A stretch of DNA of 64,000 nucleotides, taken from the NCBI RefSeq assembly GCF_002970975.1, contig NZ_PNFA01000007.1, positions 1 through 64,000 on the forward strand. Reading direction: 5' to 3'. This document shows positions 35,387 through 43,878 of the stretch, piece after piece. The stretch is from Microbacterium halophytorum. Its GTDB lineage: Bacteria; Actinomycetota; Actinomycetes; Actinomycetales; Microbacteriaceae. Made by a program: the position numbers and the translations under genes. The notes under the pieces are model-generated. The model had not been told where the DNA came from. It did not search any database and was given only the letters and a program-made list of their open reading frames with translations. Numbering within the stretch: position 1 is the stretch's first letter; the number at the start of each line of letters is the position of its first letter.

Positions 35387-36094
35387 ATGACGAAGCAGCG
35401 ACGAGGGTCGACGACCGAGCGGCTCAGGCAGATCGCGATGCGGGTCGCACCCGGCGACCTGCTCCCCCCGGAGCGCGCCCTGGCCGAGCAGCTCGGCGTC
35501 GCCCGGATGACGGTGCGCAGCGCGATCGACGCGCTCACTCGCGAGGGCCTCCTCCGCACGCGCCCCGGCGTCGGCACCGAACGGCTGCCATCCGCCGTCG
35601 GGCTTCGCGTCGGGCTCCGCTCCTTCGCCGAGACGGTGCGCGAGCACGGCATGGCACCGACCTCCCGGATGCTGCACCTCGCCCGCGACACCGACAGGCC
35701 GCCGGAGGCGGGTGCGCACCTCGGCGTCGACGACGACGTGCCGGTCACGCACCTCCGCCGCATCCGCCTGGGCGACGGGCGGCCGCTGGCGCTCGAGGAG
35801 ACGTGGCTCTCGCCCACGCTGCTGCCCGACCTCGACGAGGAGCAGGCGGCGGGCAGCCTTTATCAGCTGTATGCGGGGCTCGGCCTCGCGCCGACGGACG
35901 GGCTCGAGCTCGTCACCGCCGCGCTCCCCGACGACGATGAGATCGAGGCGCTGGCGCTGTCGCCCGCGATGCCCGTGCTCCGCCTCACGCGATCGGCGTT
36001 CGCGCAGGGGCAGCCGCTCGAGTACGCCACCGTGACGTTCCCCGCCGACCAGTACGAGCTCTCCTTTCGGCTCACGGAGGTCACGGCGGCCTGA
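35387..36094 (+). CDS. dasR: GntR/HutC family regulator, DasR/NagR-like
   Basis: This 235-residue regulator has an N-terminal winged helix (LLPPERALAEQLGVARMTVRSAIDALTREGLL) and a UTRA ligand domain (VTHLRRIRLGDGRPLALEETW, with the final LEYATVTFPADQYELSF). DasR/NagR relatives sense glucosamine-6-phosphate or GlcNAc-6-phosphate and control amino-sugar uptake. The dre-like operators before this gene and before the adjacent GlcNAc/glucose-type PTS permease support that role. ATG 35387 follows closely on its own operator. Confidence 0.88.
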   Translation: MTKQRRGSTTERLRQIAMRVAPGDLLPPERALAEQLGVARMTVRSAIDALTREGLLRTRPGVGTERLPSAVGLRVGLRSFAETVREHGMAPTSRMLHLARDTDRPPEAGAHLGVDDDVPVTHLRRIRLGDGRPLALEETWLSPTLLPDLDEEQAAGSLYQLYAGLGLAPTDGLELVTAALPDDDEIEALALSPAMPVLRLTRSAFAQGQPLEYATVTFPADQYELSFRLTEVTAA

Positions 36095-36370
36095 CCGCGG
36101 CCCGAGGTCGCCATCCGACGCCGACCCGCCACGATCGACCACTGGCCGGCGAACCGCTCGCCGGTGGCGTCGACACGGGGACACGGGCCCGGTGCCACCC
36201 GAGCGGAAGCCGGCTTCGCGCCGCTCACGGCGCCGACCCGATGTCGCCCGCACGCACACCGCGCGGTGCATCCGCACGCGGCCCCTGCATCGGGAGCACA
36301 TCTGGCCACGCATCCGGAACTATCTCCTGACCGGGCATAAACCGCACCCTCGATACCGTCGCGCATGTCC

Positions 36371-36403
36371 GGTCTAGACCAGAGCGACTTTTCCGCGTAC
36401 ACT
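36371..36403 (+). promoter_or_regulatory. dre-like operator overlapping the PTS promoter
   Basis: GGTCTAGACC occupies 36371-36380. TAGACC at 36375-36380 and TACACT at 36398-36403 are 17 bp apart and make an acceptable -35/-10 pair, so a bound repressor would cover the -35 box. The gene starts 40 bp further on. The rest of the 348-bp gap from 36095 holds no other recognised site or gene. Confidence 0.75.
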
Positions 36404-36442
36404 CCTGCTCGGCCCTCTTCCCCATCGACGGAGATGTTCACT

Positions 36443-38356
36443 ATGAAGTTCTTCCAACGCCTCGGCAGGTCGCTGATGCTGCCGGTCGCGGTCCTCCCGG
36501 TCGCCGCGATCCTCTCGGGCATCGGCTACTGGATCGAGAACGCGGTCGGCGAGGCGAACCTCGTCTCGGCGATCTTCAGCACGGCGGGCGGCGCCCTGCT
36601 CGACAACCTCGCCCTCCTGTTCGCGATCGGTGTCTCGATCGGCATGGCGCGCAAGACCGACGGCACATCGGCGCTCGCGGGCCTCGTGTCATGGCTCGTC
36701 ATCACGACGATGCTCAACCCCGACGCCGTCGCCGTGTTCCAGGGCATCGAGGTCGACGACGTCAACCCGGCGTTCGCCAACATCGAGAACGCCTTCACGG
36801 GCATCATCGCGGGCCTCATCGGCGCCGCGTGCTACAACCGCTTCAAGGACGTGAAGCTGCCCGACTGGCTGTCGTTCTTCTCGGGCAAGCGCTCGGTCGC
36901 GATCGTCACCGCCGCCGCCTCGCTCATCCTGGCCCTCGTTCTCTACTTCGTGTGGCCGTTCGTCTACGGCGGGCTCGTCGGCTTCGGCGAGTGGATCGTC
37001 ACGCTCGGCGCATTCGGCACCGGCATCTACGGCTTCCTGAACCGCCTTCTCATCCCGTTCGGCCTGCACCACGCGCTGAACTCGGTGTTCTGGTTCGACG
37101 TCGCCGGCATCAACGACCTGAACAACTTCCTGGCGGGCGAGGGCACCTACGGCGTCACGGGCCAGTACATGACGGGCTTCTTCCCGATCATGATGCTCGG
37201 CCTGCCCGGCGCGGCGCTCGCGATGTACGTGACGGCGAAGACCAAGCGCAAGAAGATCGCGGCGGGCATCCTGCTCTCGGCGGCGGTGTCGTCGTTCTTC
37301 GTCGGCGTGACCGAGCCGCTCGAGTTCTCGTTCATGTTCCTCGCTCCGTGGCTCTACGTCGTCCACGCGCTGTTCACCGGCATCTCGATGGCCATCGCGA
37401 CGATCCTGCCCGTCCGGATGGGCTTCGGGTTCTCGGGCGGCTTCATCGACCTCGTGCTCGGCTGGGTGAACCCGATGGCCGAGAACCCCTGGATGATCTT
37501 CGTCCTGGGCGCCATCTGGTTCGTGATCTACTTCCTCGTCTTCCGCTGGCTCATCCTGCGGTTCCGGCTCAAGACGCCCGGTCGCGAAGACGACGAGGAC
37601 GTCCAGGACGAGGCCGTCGACACCTCCGACGCCGGCTACCTCGCCACGGGCGCCGCGTTCATCGAGGCGCTCGGCGGCAAGGAGAACATCCTCGAGCTCG
37701 ACAACTGCGCGACCCGGCTGCGCATGGAGATCGGCGACACCACGAAGGTCGACGAGCAGGCGCTCAAGCGCGCCGGCGCGACGGGCACGATGAAGGCCGG
37801 CGGCCAATCGGTGCAGGTCGTCTACGGCCTGAACGTGCAGTTCGTCAAGGACGCCATGGAACAGGTCATGGCCGGCGCCGAGGTGCCGACCACCGCCCCG
37901 GCGGCCCCCGCCGCTCCGGCCGGTGGCGCGGTCGCCGTGGCCGCCCCGCCGCGCGCCGTCGTGCTGCGCCAGCCGATCGCCGGCACGATCGTGCCGCTGA
38001 GCGAGGTTCCGGATGAGGCGTTCGCCCAGGCGACGCTCGGCCCTGGCGTCGCCGTCGAGCCGACGGGCGACACCGTCGTGGCGCCGGGCGCCGGCAGGGT
38101 CGAGACGATCTTCCCGACGGGCCACGCCGTGGGGCTCGTGCTCGACGACGGCACCGAGGTGCTCATCCACATCGGCCTCGACACGGTCGAGATGGGCGGC
38201 GACGGCTTCGAGGCCCTCGTCTCCGCCGGCGACGTCGTCGACGAGGGCACGCCCCTCGTGCGCGTGGACCTCGCCAAGGTGCGCGCCGCCGGTCACCCGA
38301 CCGTCACGCCGATCGTGGTGCTGAACGCCCCGGATGCGGTGGTCGGCCTGCGCTGA
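36443..38356 (+). CDS. nagE: PTS N-acetylglucosamine/glucose-type EIICBA permease
   Basis: This 637-residue protein imports and phosphorylates an amino sugar or glucose. Order: membrane EIIC (residues about 1-375, starting FFQRLGRSLMLPVAVLPVAA), EIIB with phospho-Cys422 in LDNCATRLRMEI, a Pro/Ala linker, then EIIA with the two conserved histidines in TGHAVGLVLDD and VLIHIGLDTVEM (His576). The gene follows a DasR-type regulator and a dre-like site, favouring GlcNAc as substrate. ATG 36443 is best spaced from GGAG; ATG 36434 is possible. Confidence 0.92.
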   Translation: MKFFQRLGRSLMLPVAVLPVAAILSGIGYWIENAVGEANLVSAIFSTAGGALLDNLALLFAIGVSIGMARKTDGTSALAGLVSWLVITTMLNPDAVAVFQGIEVDDVNPAFANIENAFTGIIAGLIGAACYNRFKDVKLPDWLSFFSGKRSVAIVTAAASLILALVLYFVWPFVYGGLVGFGEWIVTLGAFGTGIYGFLNRLLIPFGLHHALNSVFWFDVAGINDLNNFLAGEGTYGVTGQYMTGFFPIMMLGLPGAALAMYVTAKTKRKKIAAGILLSAAVSSFFVGVTEPLEFSFMFLAPWLYVVHALFTGISMAIATILPVRMGFGFSGGFIDLVLGWVNPMAENPWMIFVLGAIWFVIYFLVFRWLILRFRLKTPGREDDEDVQDEAVDTSDAGYLATGAAFIEALGGKENILELDNCATRLRMEIGDTTKVDEQALKRAGATGTMKAGGQSVQVVYGLNVQFVKDAMEQVMAGAEVPTTAPAAPAAPAGGAVAVAAPPRAVVLRQPIAGTIVPLSEVPDEAFAQATLGPGVAVEPTGDTVVAPGAGRVETIFPTGHAVGLVLDDGTEVLIHIGLDTVEMGGDGFEALVSAGDVVDEGTPLVRVDLAKVRAAGHPTVTPIVVLNAPDAVVGLR

Positions 38357-38364
38357 TCCGCTCC

Positions 38365-38420
38365 GCAGATGCGCGTGTGCCGCGGTGACCTCCGGGTCGC
38401 CGCGGCACACGCGCATCTGC
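38365..38420. terminator. Perfect 21-bp hairpin after the PTS gene
   Basis: Arms at 38365-38385 and 38400-38420 are exactly complementary and enclose 14 bases. The hairpin begins 9 bp after the PTS stop codon and faces the end of the convergent SDR gene. No T-run is present. The arm sequence was not found elsewhere in the window. Confidence 0.85.
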
Positions 38421-38477
38421 ACGCCCCGCACGACGGTGTCGCACCCTCGCGGCCGCCCGCCCGCGACACGTGCCCGA

Positions 38478-38542
38478 CCGCCGCCGTGACAACGTCCGCG
38501 GCATCGATCCCTCACGCTGCACGACATCTGCGACCGCGGCGG
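38478..38542. repeat. Family C inverted-repeat element (copy 2)
   Basis: The element starts CCGCCGCCGTGACAAC and ends ATCTGCGACCGCGGCGG, matching copy 1 at both ends while the centre differs. It lies between the PTS hairpin and the end of the SDR gene, in the convergent gap. Confidence 0.65.
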
Positions 38543-38612
38543 CCGTTCCGCGCGTCCGACGACTCGACGACGCGCCCGGCGACGGCGATCGCCTTGCCCG
38601 GGCCGGCTCCGC

Positions 38613-39593
38613 TCAGCGCCGCGCGGCTTTCGCGAACGGCCAGCGCACGCCCGTGAGCTCCTCGCAGCGGGCCCACACCTTCTCGCGCACCTCGGGGTCG
38701 CGGGACGTAGACGACGGCGTCACGACGACGGGGGCGCCGCGCGTCAGGAACCGCGGGCCGATGTAGTCGCCGCCGGTGACATCCGGGTCGACGAGCGCCC
38801 GCACGGGAGCCCACGCGCCGTGCTGCTTGCCCTGGGCGACGGGCGACTGGAGCCCGTCGCGGAACCTCTTCCATGCGCTGGGCTGGTTCACGCCCGCGAC
38901 CTCCGGCGTGCGGCCGCCGATCGAGTATCCGGGGTGCGCGAGGACGCTGTCGACGGGCACGTCGGCGTCGCGCAGCCGCGCATCGGCCTCGAGCGCGAGC
39001 GCCTGCACGACGACCTTCGACTGCACGTAGGCGCGCCACGCGCCGTAGTTCTTCTCGAGCTGGATGTCCTTGGGTTCGTGCGCGCCCATCCGGGTCGACA
39101 TGCTGCCGAGCCACACCATGCGCCCCCGTCGATGATGCGAAGCTCCCTTCGCGAGCGTCGTCAGGAGCTCGCCCGCCAGCACGAAGTGGCCGAGCGCGTT
39201 CGTCGCGAGCACCAGCTCACGCCCGTCGCGCGTCGTGCGGCGATGCTTGGGCGTGTGCACGATGCCGGCGTTCAGCAGCACCCCGTCGAGCCGGTTGCGC
39301 GAGAACGGGCCGCCCTTGAGCGATGCGGCGGCCGACCGAACCGACCCGGGGTTCGCCACGTCGATGATCAGGGTCTCGACCGACGCGCCCGGTACACGCG
39401 CCTCGATCGCGTCGTGCGCGGCGTGCAGGCGGTTGGGGTGGCGGCCGCTCAGCACGACGTGCGCGCCCGCCCTGGCGAGCTGCTCGCTCGCGAAGTAGCC
39501 GAGGCCGGCGTTCGCACCCGTCACGAGATACGTGCGGCCCGTCAGATCGGGAAGGCTCGACGGGTCCCACGGCTGTCGCGGGCGGGGGTTCAC
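38613..39593 (-). CDS. Short-chain dehydrogenase/reductase
   Basis: This 326-residue NAD(P)-dependent oxidoreductase has the nucleotide motif TGANAGLGYFASEQLARAG near residue 25, the NAG-type segment LLNAGIVH, and a YxxxK active site in YVQSK. Its length and the arginine after the second strand (SGRHPNRL) suggest NADPH use. It resembles the extended SDRs annotated as retinol dehydrogenase or protochlorophyllide reductase-like, but the substrate is unknown. Start codon GTG 39593. It is divergent from the phosphatase gene. Confidence 0.88.
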   Translation of the reverse strand: MNPRPRQPWDPSSLPDLTGRTYLVTGANAGLGYFASEQLARAGAHVVLSGRHPNRLHAAHDAIEARVPGASVETLIIDVANPGSVRSAAASLKGGPFSRNRLDGVLLNAGIVHTPKHRRTTRDGRELVLATNALGHFVLAGELLTTLAKGASHHRRGRMVWLGSMSTRMGAHEPKDIQLEKNYGAWRAYVQSKVVVQALALEADARLRDADVPVDSVLAHPGYSIGGRTPEVAGVNQPSAWKRFRDGLQSPVAQGKQHGAWAPVRALVDPDVTGGDYIGPRFLTRGAPVVVTPSSTSRDPEVREKVWARCEELTGVRWPFAKAARR

Positions 39594-39681
39594 GGCTCGA
39601 CCATAGCCCCGCGGGCGACCGGCATCCCGCAGGCTCGGCGCACCCGGCGAAACCGGATGTTCGGGGTGCTCGTACCGCGAT

Positions 39682-39737
39682 GGATTTGTGCCGTCGTCGA
39701 GGTGTCACGCGTGGAACGTTGACAACGGCACAAATCC
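39682..39737. repeat. 17-bp inverted repeat in a divergent promoter region
   Basis: GGATTTGTGCCGTCGTC (39682-39698) pairs with 39721-39737 with one mismatch around a 22-base loop. It lies between the divergent SDR and HAD genes, so unlike the other hairpins it cannot be a 3'-end terminator of either. It may be an operator or a transcribed leader structure. Confidence 0.7.
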
Positions 39738-39820
39738 GGATGCCCCGGGCTTCGACAACGCGCACTCCCCCGAAACACCCGCGCCTCCCCCGCGACACCT
39801 ACTCCCCATAGGCTGGGCGC

Positions 39821-40609
39821 ATGAGGCGACGCGACGAGATCGAGTGCTGGTTGACCGACATGGACGGGGTGCTCGTCCATGAGGAGACCGCGATCCCCGG
39901 CGCGGCCGAACTGCTCGAGCAGTGGCGCGCCACCGGAACGCCGTACCTCGTGCTCACGAACAACTCGATCTTCACGCCGCGCGACCTGTCGGCTCGGCTC
40001 AGGACATCCGGGATCGAGGTCCCCGAGGAGAACATCTGGACGTCGGCGATGGCGACCGCAGCGTTCCTGCAGCAGCAGAGCCCCGGCGGCACGGCGTTCG
40101 TCATCGGCGAGGCCGGCATCCTCACGGCGCTGCACGAGGCCGGGTTCATCCTGACCGAGAACGACCCCGAGTTCGTTGTCGTCGGCGAGACGCGCAACTA
40201 CTCGTTCGAGGCGCTCACGAAGGCCGTGCGGCTGATCAACGACGGCGCGCGATTCATCTCGACCAATCCCGACGCCACGGGCCCGAGCACGCACGGCGTC
40301 CTGCCCGCGACGGGCGCCATCAACGCGCTCATCACGAAGGCCACGGGCAAGGAGCCCTACGTCGTCGGCAAGCCCAACCCGATGATGTTCCGTTCGGCGC
40401 TGAACCGCATCGGGGCGCACAGCGAGGTCACGGGCATGATCGGCGACCGGATGGACACCGACATCGTCGCGGGAATCGAGGCCGGCCTGCACACGGTCCT
40501 GGTGCTGACGGGCATCTCCGACGAGGAGTCGATCGTGCCCTTCCCGTTCCGCCCGAACGAGATCCTCCCGTCGGTCGCCGAGCTGCTCGACGACGAGTCA
40601 GCGGAATAG
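39821..40609 (+). CDS. HAD-IIA family phosphatase (NagD-like)
   Basis: This 262-residue phosphatase has the four HAD motifs: the nucleophile in LTDMDGVLVHEE, VLTNNSIF, the Lys in VVGKPNPMMF, and GDRMDTDIVAG. The cap insertion is of the type IIA (NagD/p-nitrophenyl phosphatase) class. Physiological substrates of NagD-like enzymes are sugar or nucleotide monophosphates. A 34-residue membrane protein gene follows after 9 bp and is probably co-transcribed. Confidence 0.93.
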   Translation: MRRRDEIECWLTDMDGVLVHEETAIPGAAELLEQWRATGTPYLVLTNNSIFTPRDLSARLRTSGIEVPEENIWTSAMATAAFLQQQSPGGTAFVIGEAGILTALHEAGFILTENDPEFVVVGETRNYSFEALTKAVRLINDGARFISTNPDATGPSTHGVLPATGAINALITKATGKEPYVVGKPNPMMFRSALNRIGAHSEVTGMIGDRMDTDIVAGIEAGLHTVLVLTGISDEESIVPFPFRPNEILPSVAELLDDESAE

Positions 40610-40618
40610 GAGCAGCGG

Positions 40619-40723
40619 ATGGAGCCGCGCGACTGGATCTTCGCGATCGCGATCCTGAGCATCACGACGTCGCTCGTGCTGTTCATCCGGCACTGGTGGA
40701 TGGGGCGCGACCGCGACCGGTAA
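40619..40723 (+). CDS. 34-residue single-pass membrane protein
   Basis: This small ORF starts with ATG 40619 behind AGGAG (7-base spacing), 9 bp after the phosphatase stop. It encodes MEPRDWIFAIAILSITTSLV, a single hydrophobic helix, then FIRHWWMGRDRDR with aromatic and basic residues that place the C-terminus in the cytoplasm. The strong ribosome binding site, clean membrane topology and immediate terminator hairpin after the stop argue that it is real. Function unknown; it may help anchor or modulate a partner. Confidence 0.65.
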   Translation: MEPRDWIFAIAILSITTSLVLFIRHWWMGRDRDR

Positions 40724-40725
40724 CT

Positions 40726-40783
40726 CTTCATCTCTGGCACATCTCCGGGCGCAGTTCGCACCGGAGATGTGCCAGAGATGAAG
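40726..40783. repeat. Family B hairpin (copy 1)
   Basis: Perfect 23-base arms (40726-40748 and 40761-40783) enclose 12 bases. The left arm begins CTTCATCTCTGGCACATCTC. It starts 2 bp after the stop of the small membrane protein gene and faces the ROK kinase gene, so it is positioned as a bidirectional terminator. Near-identical copies occur at 56939 and 63562. Confidence 0.9.
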
Positions 40784-40864
40784 GTTTGGGTCAGGTCGGT
40801 GGGTGGTGGCGCGATGCGCCGCGAGCATCGGACGGCCGCGACCGCACCCAGCGGAACGCGGCCG

Positions 40865-41779
40865 CTACAGCACCAGGGCCGCGGCGCCGAGCAGGGGGCC
40901 GTCGCCGCCGAGGGCGCTGGGCACGACCGCGGCGCGGCGGGCGTAGTCGAGCGGGGCGCTGGCACGCAGCGCCTCCCCCACGAGCTCGACGTAGTCGGGT
41001 GACACGTGTGAGAAGCCGCCGCCGATGACGATCGTCTCGAGGTCGAGGAGAATCGCTGCGTCGGCGAAGGCTCGCCCGACGACGGCTGCCGACCGCTCGA
41101 TCGCGGTCCTGGCCACGGCGTTCCCCGCCGCGGCCGTGCGGGCGAGGTCCTCCCCCGTCTCACCGACCCAACCCTGCGAGCGCGCCCAGCGCACGATGTT
41201 GGGGCCGGATGCGAGGGTCTCGACCGTCGCGGGTTCGGCCGGGCCGCCCGGCAGGTCGCGCAGGTCGACGTGCGTCTGCCCGATGTGGCCGGCGTTGCCG
41301 GAGCCGCCGGTGACGGCGCGTCCGTCGAGCACGATGCCGCCGCCGACGCCCGTCGAGACGACGACGCCCATCGATGAGCGCGCGCGCTGCGCCGCGCCCC
41401 AGCGGGCCTCGGCGAGGGCGAAGCACGTGCCGTCGAGGCGCAGGCGCACATCGGCCTGGCCGCCCACTGCCACGCGCGCGGCCGAGACGATGTCGAACCC
41501 GCGCGCTCGGACCATATTGACCGGATGGATCGTGCCGGCACCGAGATCGACAGGGCCTGCGCTCCCGATGCCCGTGCCGACGAAGTCGGCGCCATCCGGA
41601 AGGTGCTCCATCGCGCGACGCACGACGGCCTCGAACGCCTCCGTCAGCGACTCCGGCGTGGAATCGGGGCCGGTCGCGACGCGGTTGCGGCTGGTCGCGA
41701 GGGCCGCTCCCCCAGCGTCGACCAGGGCGCCCTCGAGCTTGGTTCCGCCCAGGTCGAGGGCGAGTGCGTATGCGGTCAC
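40865..41779 (-). CDS. ROK family sugar kinase without the zinc cysteines
   Basis: This 304-residue protein has the ROK ATP site ALDLGGTKLEGALVD, the glycine-rich GTGIGSAGPVD and GVVVSTGVGGGIVLDG, and the catalytic region GNAGHIGQTHVDL. The usual CxCGxxGCxE zinc motif after the conserved GHI is replaced by RDLPGGPAEPATVE, which has no cysteine. ROK members phosphorylate glucose, GlcNAc or ManNAc. Start GTG 41779 was chosen because VTAYALALDLGG aligns with family starts; further upstream starts exist. Confidence 0.88.
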   Translation of the reverse strand: MTAYALALDLGGTKLEGALVDAGGAALATSRNRVATGPDSTPESLTEAFEAVVRRAMEHLPDGADFVGTGIGSAGPVDLGAGTIHPVNMVRARGFDIVSAARVAVGGQADVRLRLDGTCFALAEARWGAAQRARSSMGVVVSTGVGGGIVLDGRAVTGGSGNAGHIGQTHVDLRDLPGGPAEPATVETLASGPNIVRWARSQGWVGETGEDLARTAAAGNAVARTAIERSAAVVGRAFADAAILLDLETIVIGGGFSHVSPDYVELVGEALRASAPLDYARRAAVVPSALGGDGPLLGAAALVL

Positions 41780-41859
41780 GGCGCACACCTTGACGTGCCC
41801 GCGTCGCAGAACATCGCGGCCGCAGGGCGACCGCCATCGACCGTTTCGTGTGCCACGGC

Positions 41860-42438
41860 TTACTGGGGCGCGAGGCCGAGGTCGTCGAGGTCGATCGCGG
41901 CGCGCCACTCGAGGCCCTCGGCCTCGACGGCGGCCTGCGCACCCGTCTTCCGGTCGACGATCACGGCGACCGCGACGATCTCCGCGCCCTCGCGGCGCAG
42001 GGCTTCGACGGCCTTGAGCGCCGACTGGCCCGTCGTCGAGGTGTCCTCGAGCACGACGACGCGCTTACCGGCGACCTCGGCGCCCTCGACCTGGCGGCCG
42101 CGGCCGTGATCCTTCGGCTCCTTGCGCACGACGAAGGCGTCGAGAGGACGGTCCCCGCCCGCGGAGGCGTGCATGACGGCGTTCGCGATCGGGTCGGCGC
42201 CGAGCGTCAGGCCGCCGACGGCCACGACGCCGTCGATGTCGGCGATCAGGTCGCCCATGATGCGGCCGATCGCCGGAGCCGCGCGGTGGTCGAGGGTGAG
42301 CTTGCGCATGTCGACGTAGTACGTCGCCTTCTTGCCGCTCGAAAGGGTGAAGTCGCCGTGGAACACCGCCTCGGCCCTGATCAGCTCGATGAGGTTCTGG
42401 CGGTCGGCTTCGAGCGCCGGCGTGGATGCGGTGGCCAT
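41860..42438 (-). CDS. pyrE: Orotate phosphoribosyltransferase
   Basis: This 192-residue enzyme makes orotidine monophosphate from orotate and PRPP in pyrimidine synthesis. It shows FTLSSGKKATYYVDMRKLTL and the PRPP loop VVVLEDTSTTGQSALKAVE. ATG 42438 (MATASTPALEADR) gives the normal length. It lies apart from other pyr genes, 80 bp downstream of nothing on its own strand except the ROK gene that follows. Confidence 0.96.
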   Translation of the reverse strand: MATASTPALEADRQNLIELIRAEAVFHGDFTLSSGKKATYYVDMRKLTLDHRAAPAIGRIMGDLIADIDGVVAVGGLTLGADPIANAVMHASAGGDRPLDAFVVRKEPKDHGRGRQVEGAEVAGKRVVVLEDTSTTGQSALKAVEALRREGAEIVAVAVIVDRKTGAQAAVEAEGLEWRAAIDLDDLGLAPQ

Positions 42439-42583
42439 GCGCACCAGCTTACGAGAGCCCGCCCCTCCCCTGCCACGCTCAAGGCGGCCATGACCCCGCA
42501 CCCGTGCCAGTAGGGGCGCACCGCAGACGAACGCACGCAGACCGCGGGCGCACGCGCATAGCTTCCGCCCATAGGCTGGGGCC

Positions 42584-42841
42584 ATGGCAGACAAGCCCCT
42601 CGAGGAATGGCTCGCGTCGCACCCGTTGAAGAAGCCCGGGATGTTCAAGGACGGGTATCGGCGCGCGGACGTCGACGACGTGCTCGACAAGATCGCCGAC
42701 CGCCTGCGAGCGAACCGTCAGTTCGCCGATCTGCTGCTGAACCTCGACTTCCCGACGGCGCCCCGCGCCGAGGCGTACGACCGCGCCCAGGTCGCGAACC
42801 TCTTCGACAATCTCAAGTGGGGCTCGGACCCCCGAAAGTAG
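42584..42841 (+). CDS. Small protein with a DivIVA-like motif
   Basis: This 85-residue soluble protein is not a recognised enzyme. The stretch MFKDGYRRADVDDVLDKIAD resembles the conserved N-terminal DivIVA motif (F..rGYd..eVDdfLd), and the rest is predicted helical (LRANRQFADLLLNLDF). Full DivIVA proteins continue into a long coiled coil, which is absent. Its codon use and high density of charged residues support it being coding. It may be a membrane-curvature or division accessory protein, which is inference. Confidence 0.7.
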   Translation: MADKPLEEWLASHPLKKPGMFKDGYRRADVDDVLDKIADRLRANRQFADLLLNLDFPTAPRAEAYDRAQVANLFDNLKWGSDPRK

Positions 42842-43032
42842 GGCAACGCCCCCTCGGAAGCTTCGCCGCTCAGGTGCGGCCGTTTGCGAGTCTGAGGCCG
42901 GTCGTTTCACCCGCATGTGACGGCACCTGAAACCGCGGGTGTTCCGGATGAACGCCGGAGCCCCGCTCCGACGGCTTCGGATCCGGACCGGCGTTCGGCG
43001 AACGGCACCCTCGCGCGCTTAGGCTGGGACGC

Positions 43033-43878
43033 ATGCGGTTGGCGACGTGGAATGTGAACTCCGTTCGGGCGCGCGTGGATCGGATCGTCGGCTTCGCCGA
43101 GCGCGCCGACATCGACGTCCTGGCGATGCAGGAGATCAAGTGCAAGCCGGAGCAGTTCCCGTACGAGCAGTTCGAGGCCGCCGGCTACCAGGTCGAAGCC
43201 CACGGTCTGAACCAGTGGAACGGCGTCGCGATCGCGAGCCGCGAACCGATCGAGGACATCGAATATGCCTTCACCGGCATGCCGGGGTTCAAGAAGGGGT
43301 ATGAGGGCGACGACGCCCCCCTGGAGGCCCGCGCACTCGGCGCAACCGTGGGCGGGGTGAAGGTCTGGAGCCTGTACGTGCCCAACGGCCGCTCGCTCGA
43401 GGACCCGCACTACGCCTATAAGCTGCGCTGGCTCGAGGCCCTGCGGCAGCACACCGCCGACGCCCTCGCGGCGCGGCCCGACCTGCCGCTCGCGCTCGTC
43501 GGCGACTTCAACATCATCCCCACGGATGCCGACAACGGCGACCCCGACATCGTCGAGGGCGTCTCGACGCACGTGTCCCCCGCCGAGCGCCAGTCGTTCC
43601 AGGCGCTGCTCGACGCGGGGCTGACCGACACCGTGCGGCCCCTGATCCCGACGGGCTACACCTACTGGGACTACCAGCGGGTGAAGTTCCCGAAGGACCA
43701 GGGCATCCGGATCGACTTCGTGCTCGGCTCCCCCGCCTTCGCCGAAGCCGTCACGGGTGCGTCGATCGAGCGCGACGAGCGCAAGGGCGAGCAGCCGAGC
43801 GACCACGTGCCGGTCGTGGTCGATCTCGATCTGGGCGGCGAGGACGACGACCTCGACGTTCCGATGATCTTCGGGTGA
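43033..43878 (+). CDS. xth: Exodeoxyribonuclease III
   Basis: This 281-residue DNA repair nuclease cleaves at abasic sites and degrades duplex DNA from 3' ends. Motifs are ATWNVNSVRARVDRI, LAMQEIKCKPEQFP (metal Glu), VGDFNIIPTDADNGD, and the terminal RIDFVLGSPAFAEA with SDHVPVVVDLDL (catalytic His). ATG 43033 fits the family length. The next gene, a histidine kinase, starts with a GTG overlapping its stop. Confidence 0.96.
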   Translation: MRLATWNVNSVRARVDRIVGFAERADIDVLAMQEIKCKPEQFPYEQFEAAGYQVEAHGLNQWNGVAIASREPIEDIEYAFTGMPGFKKGYEGDDAPLEARALGATVGGVKVWSLYVPNGRSLEDPHYAYKLRWLEALRQHTADALAARPDLPLALVGDFNIIPTDADNGDPDIVEGVSTHVSPAERQSFQALLDAGLTDTVRPLIPTGYTYWDYQRVKFPKDQGIRIDFVLGSPAFAEAVTGASIERDERKGEQPSDHVPVVVDLDLGGEDDDLDVPMIFG

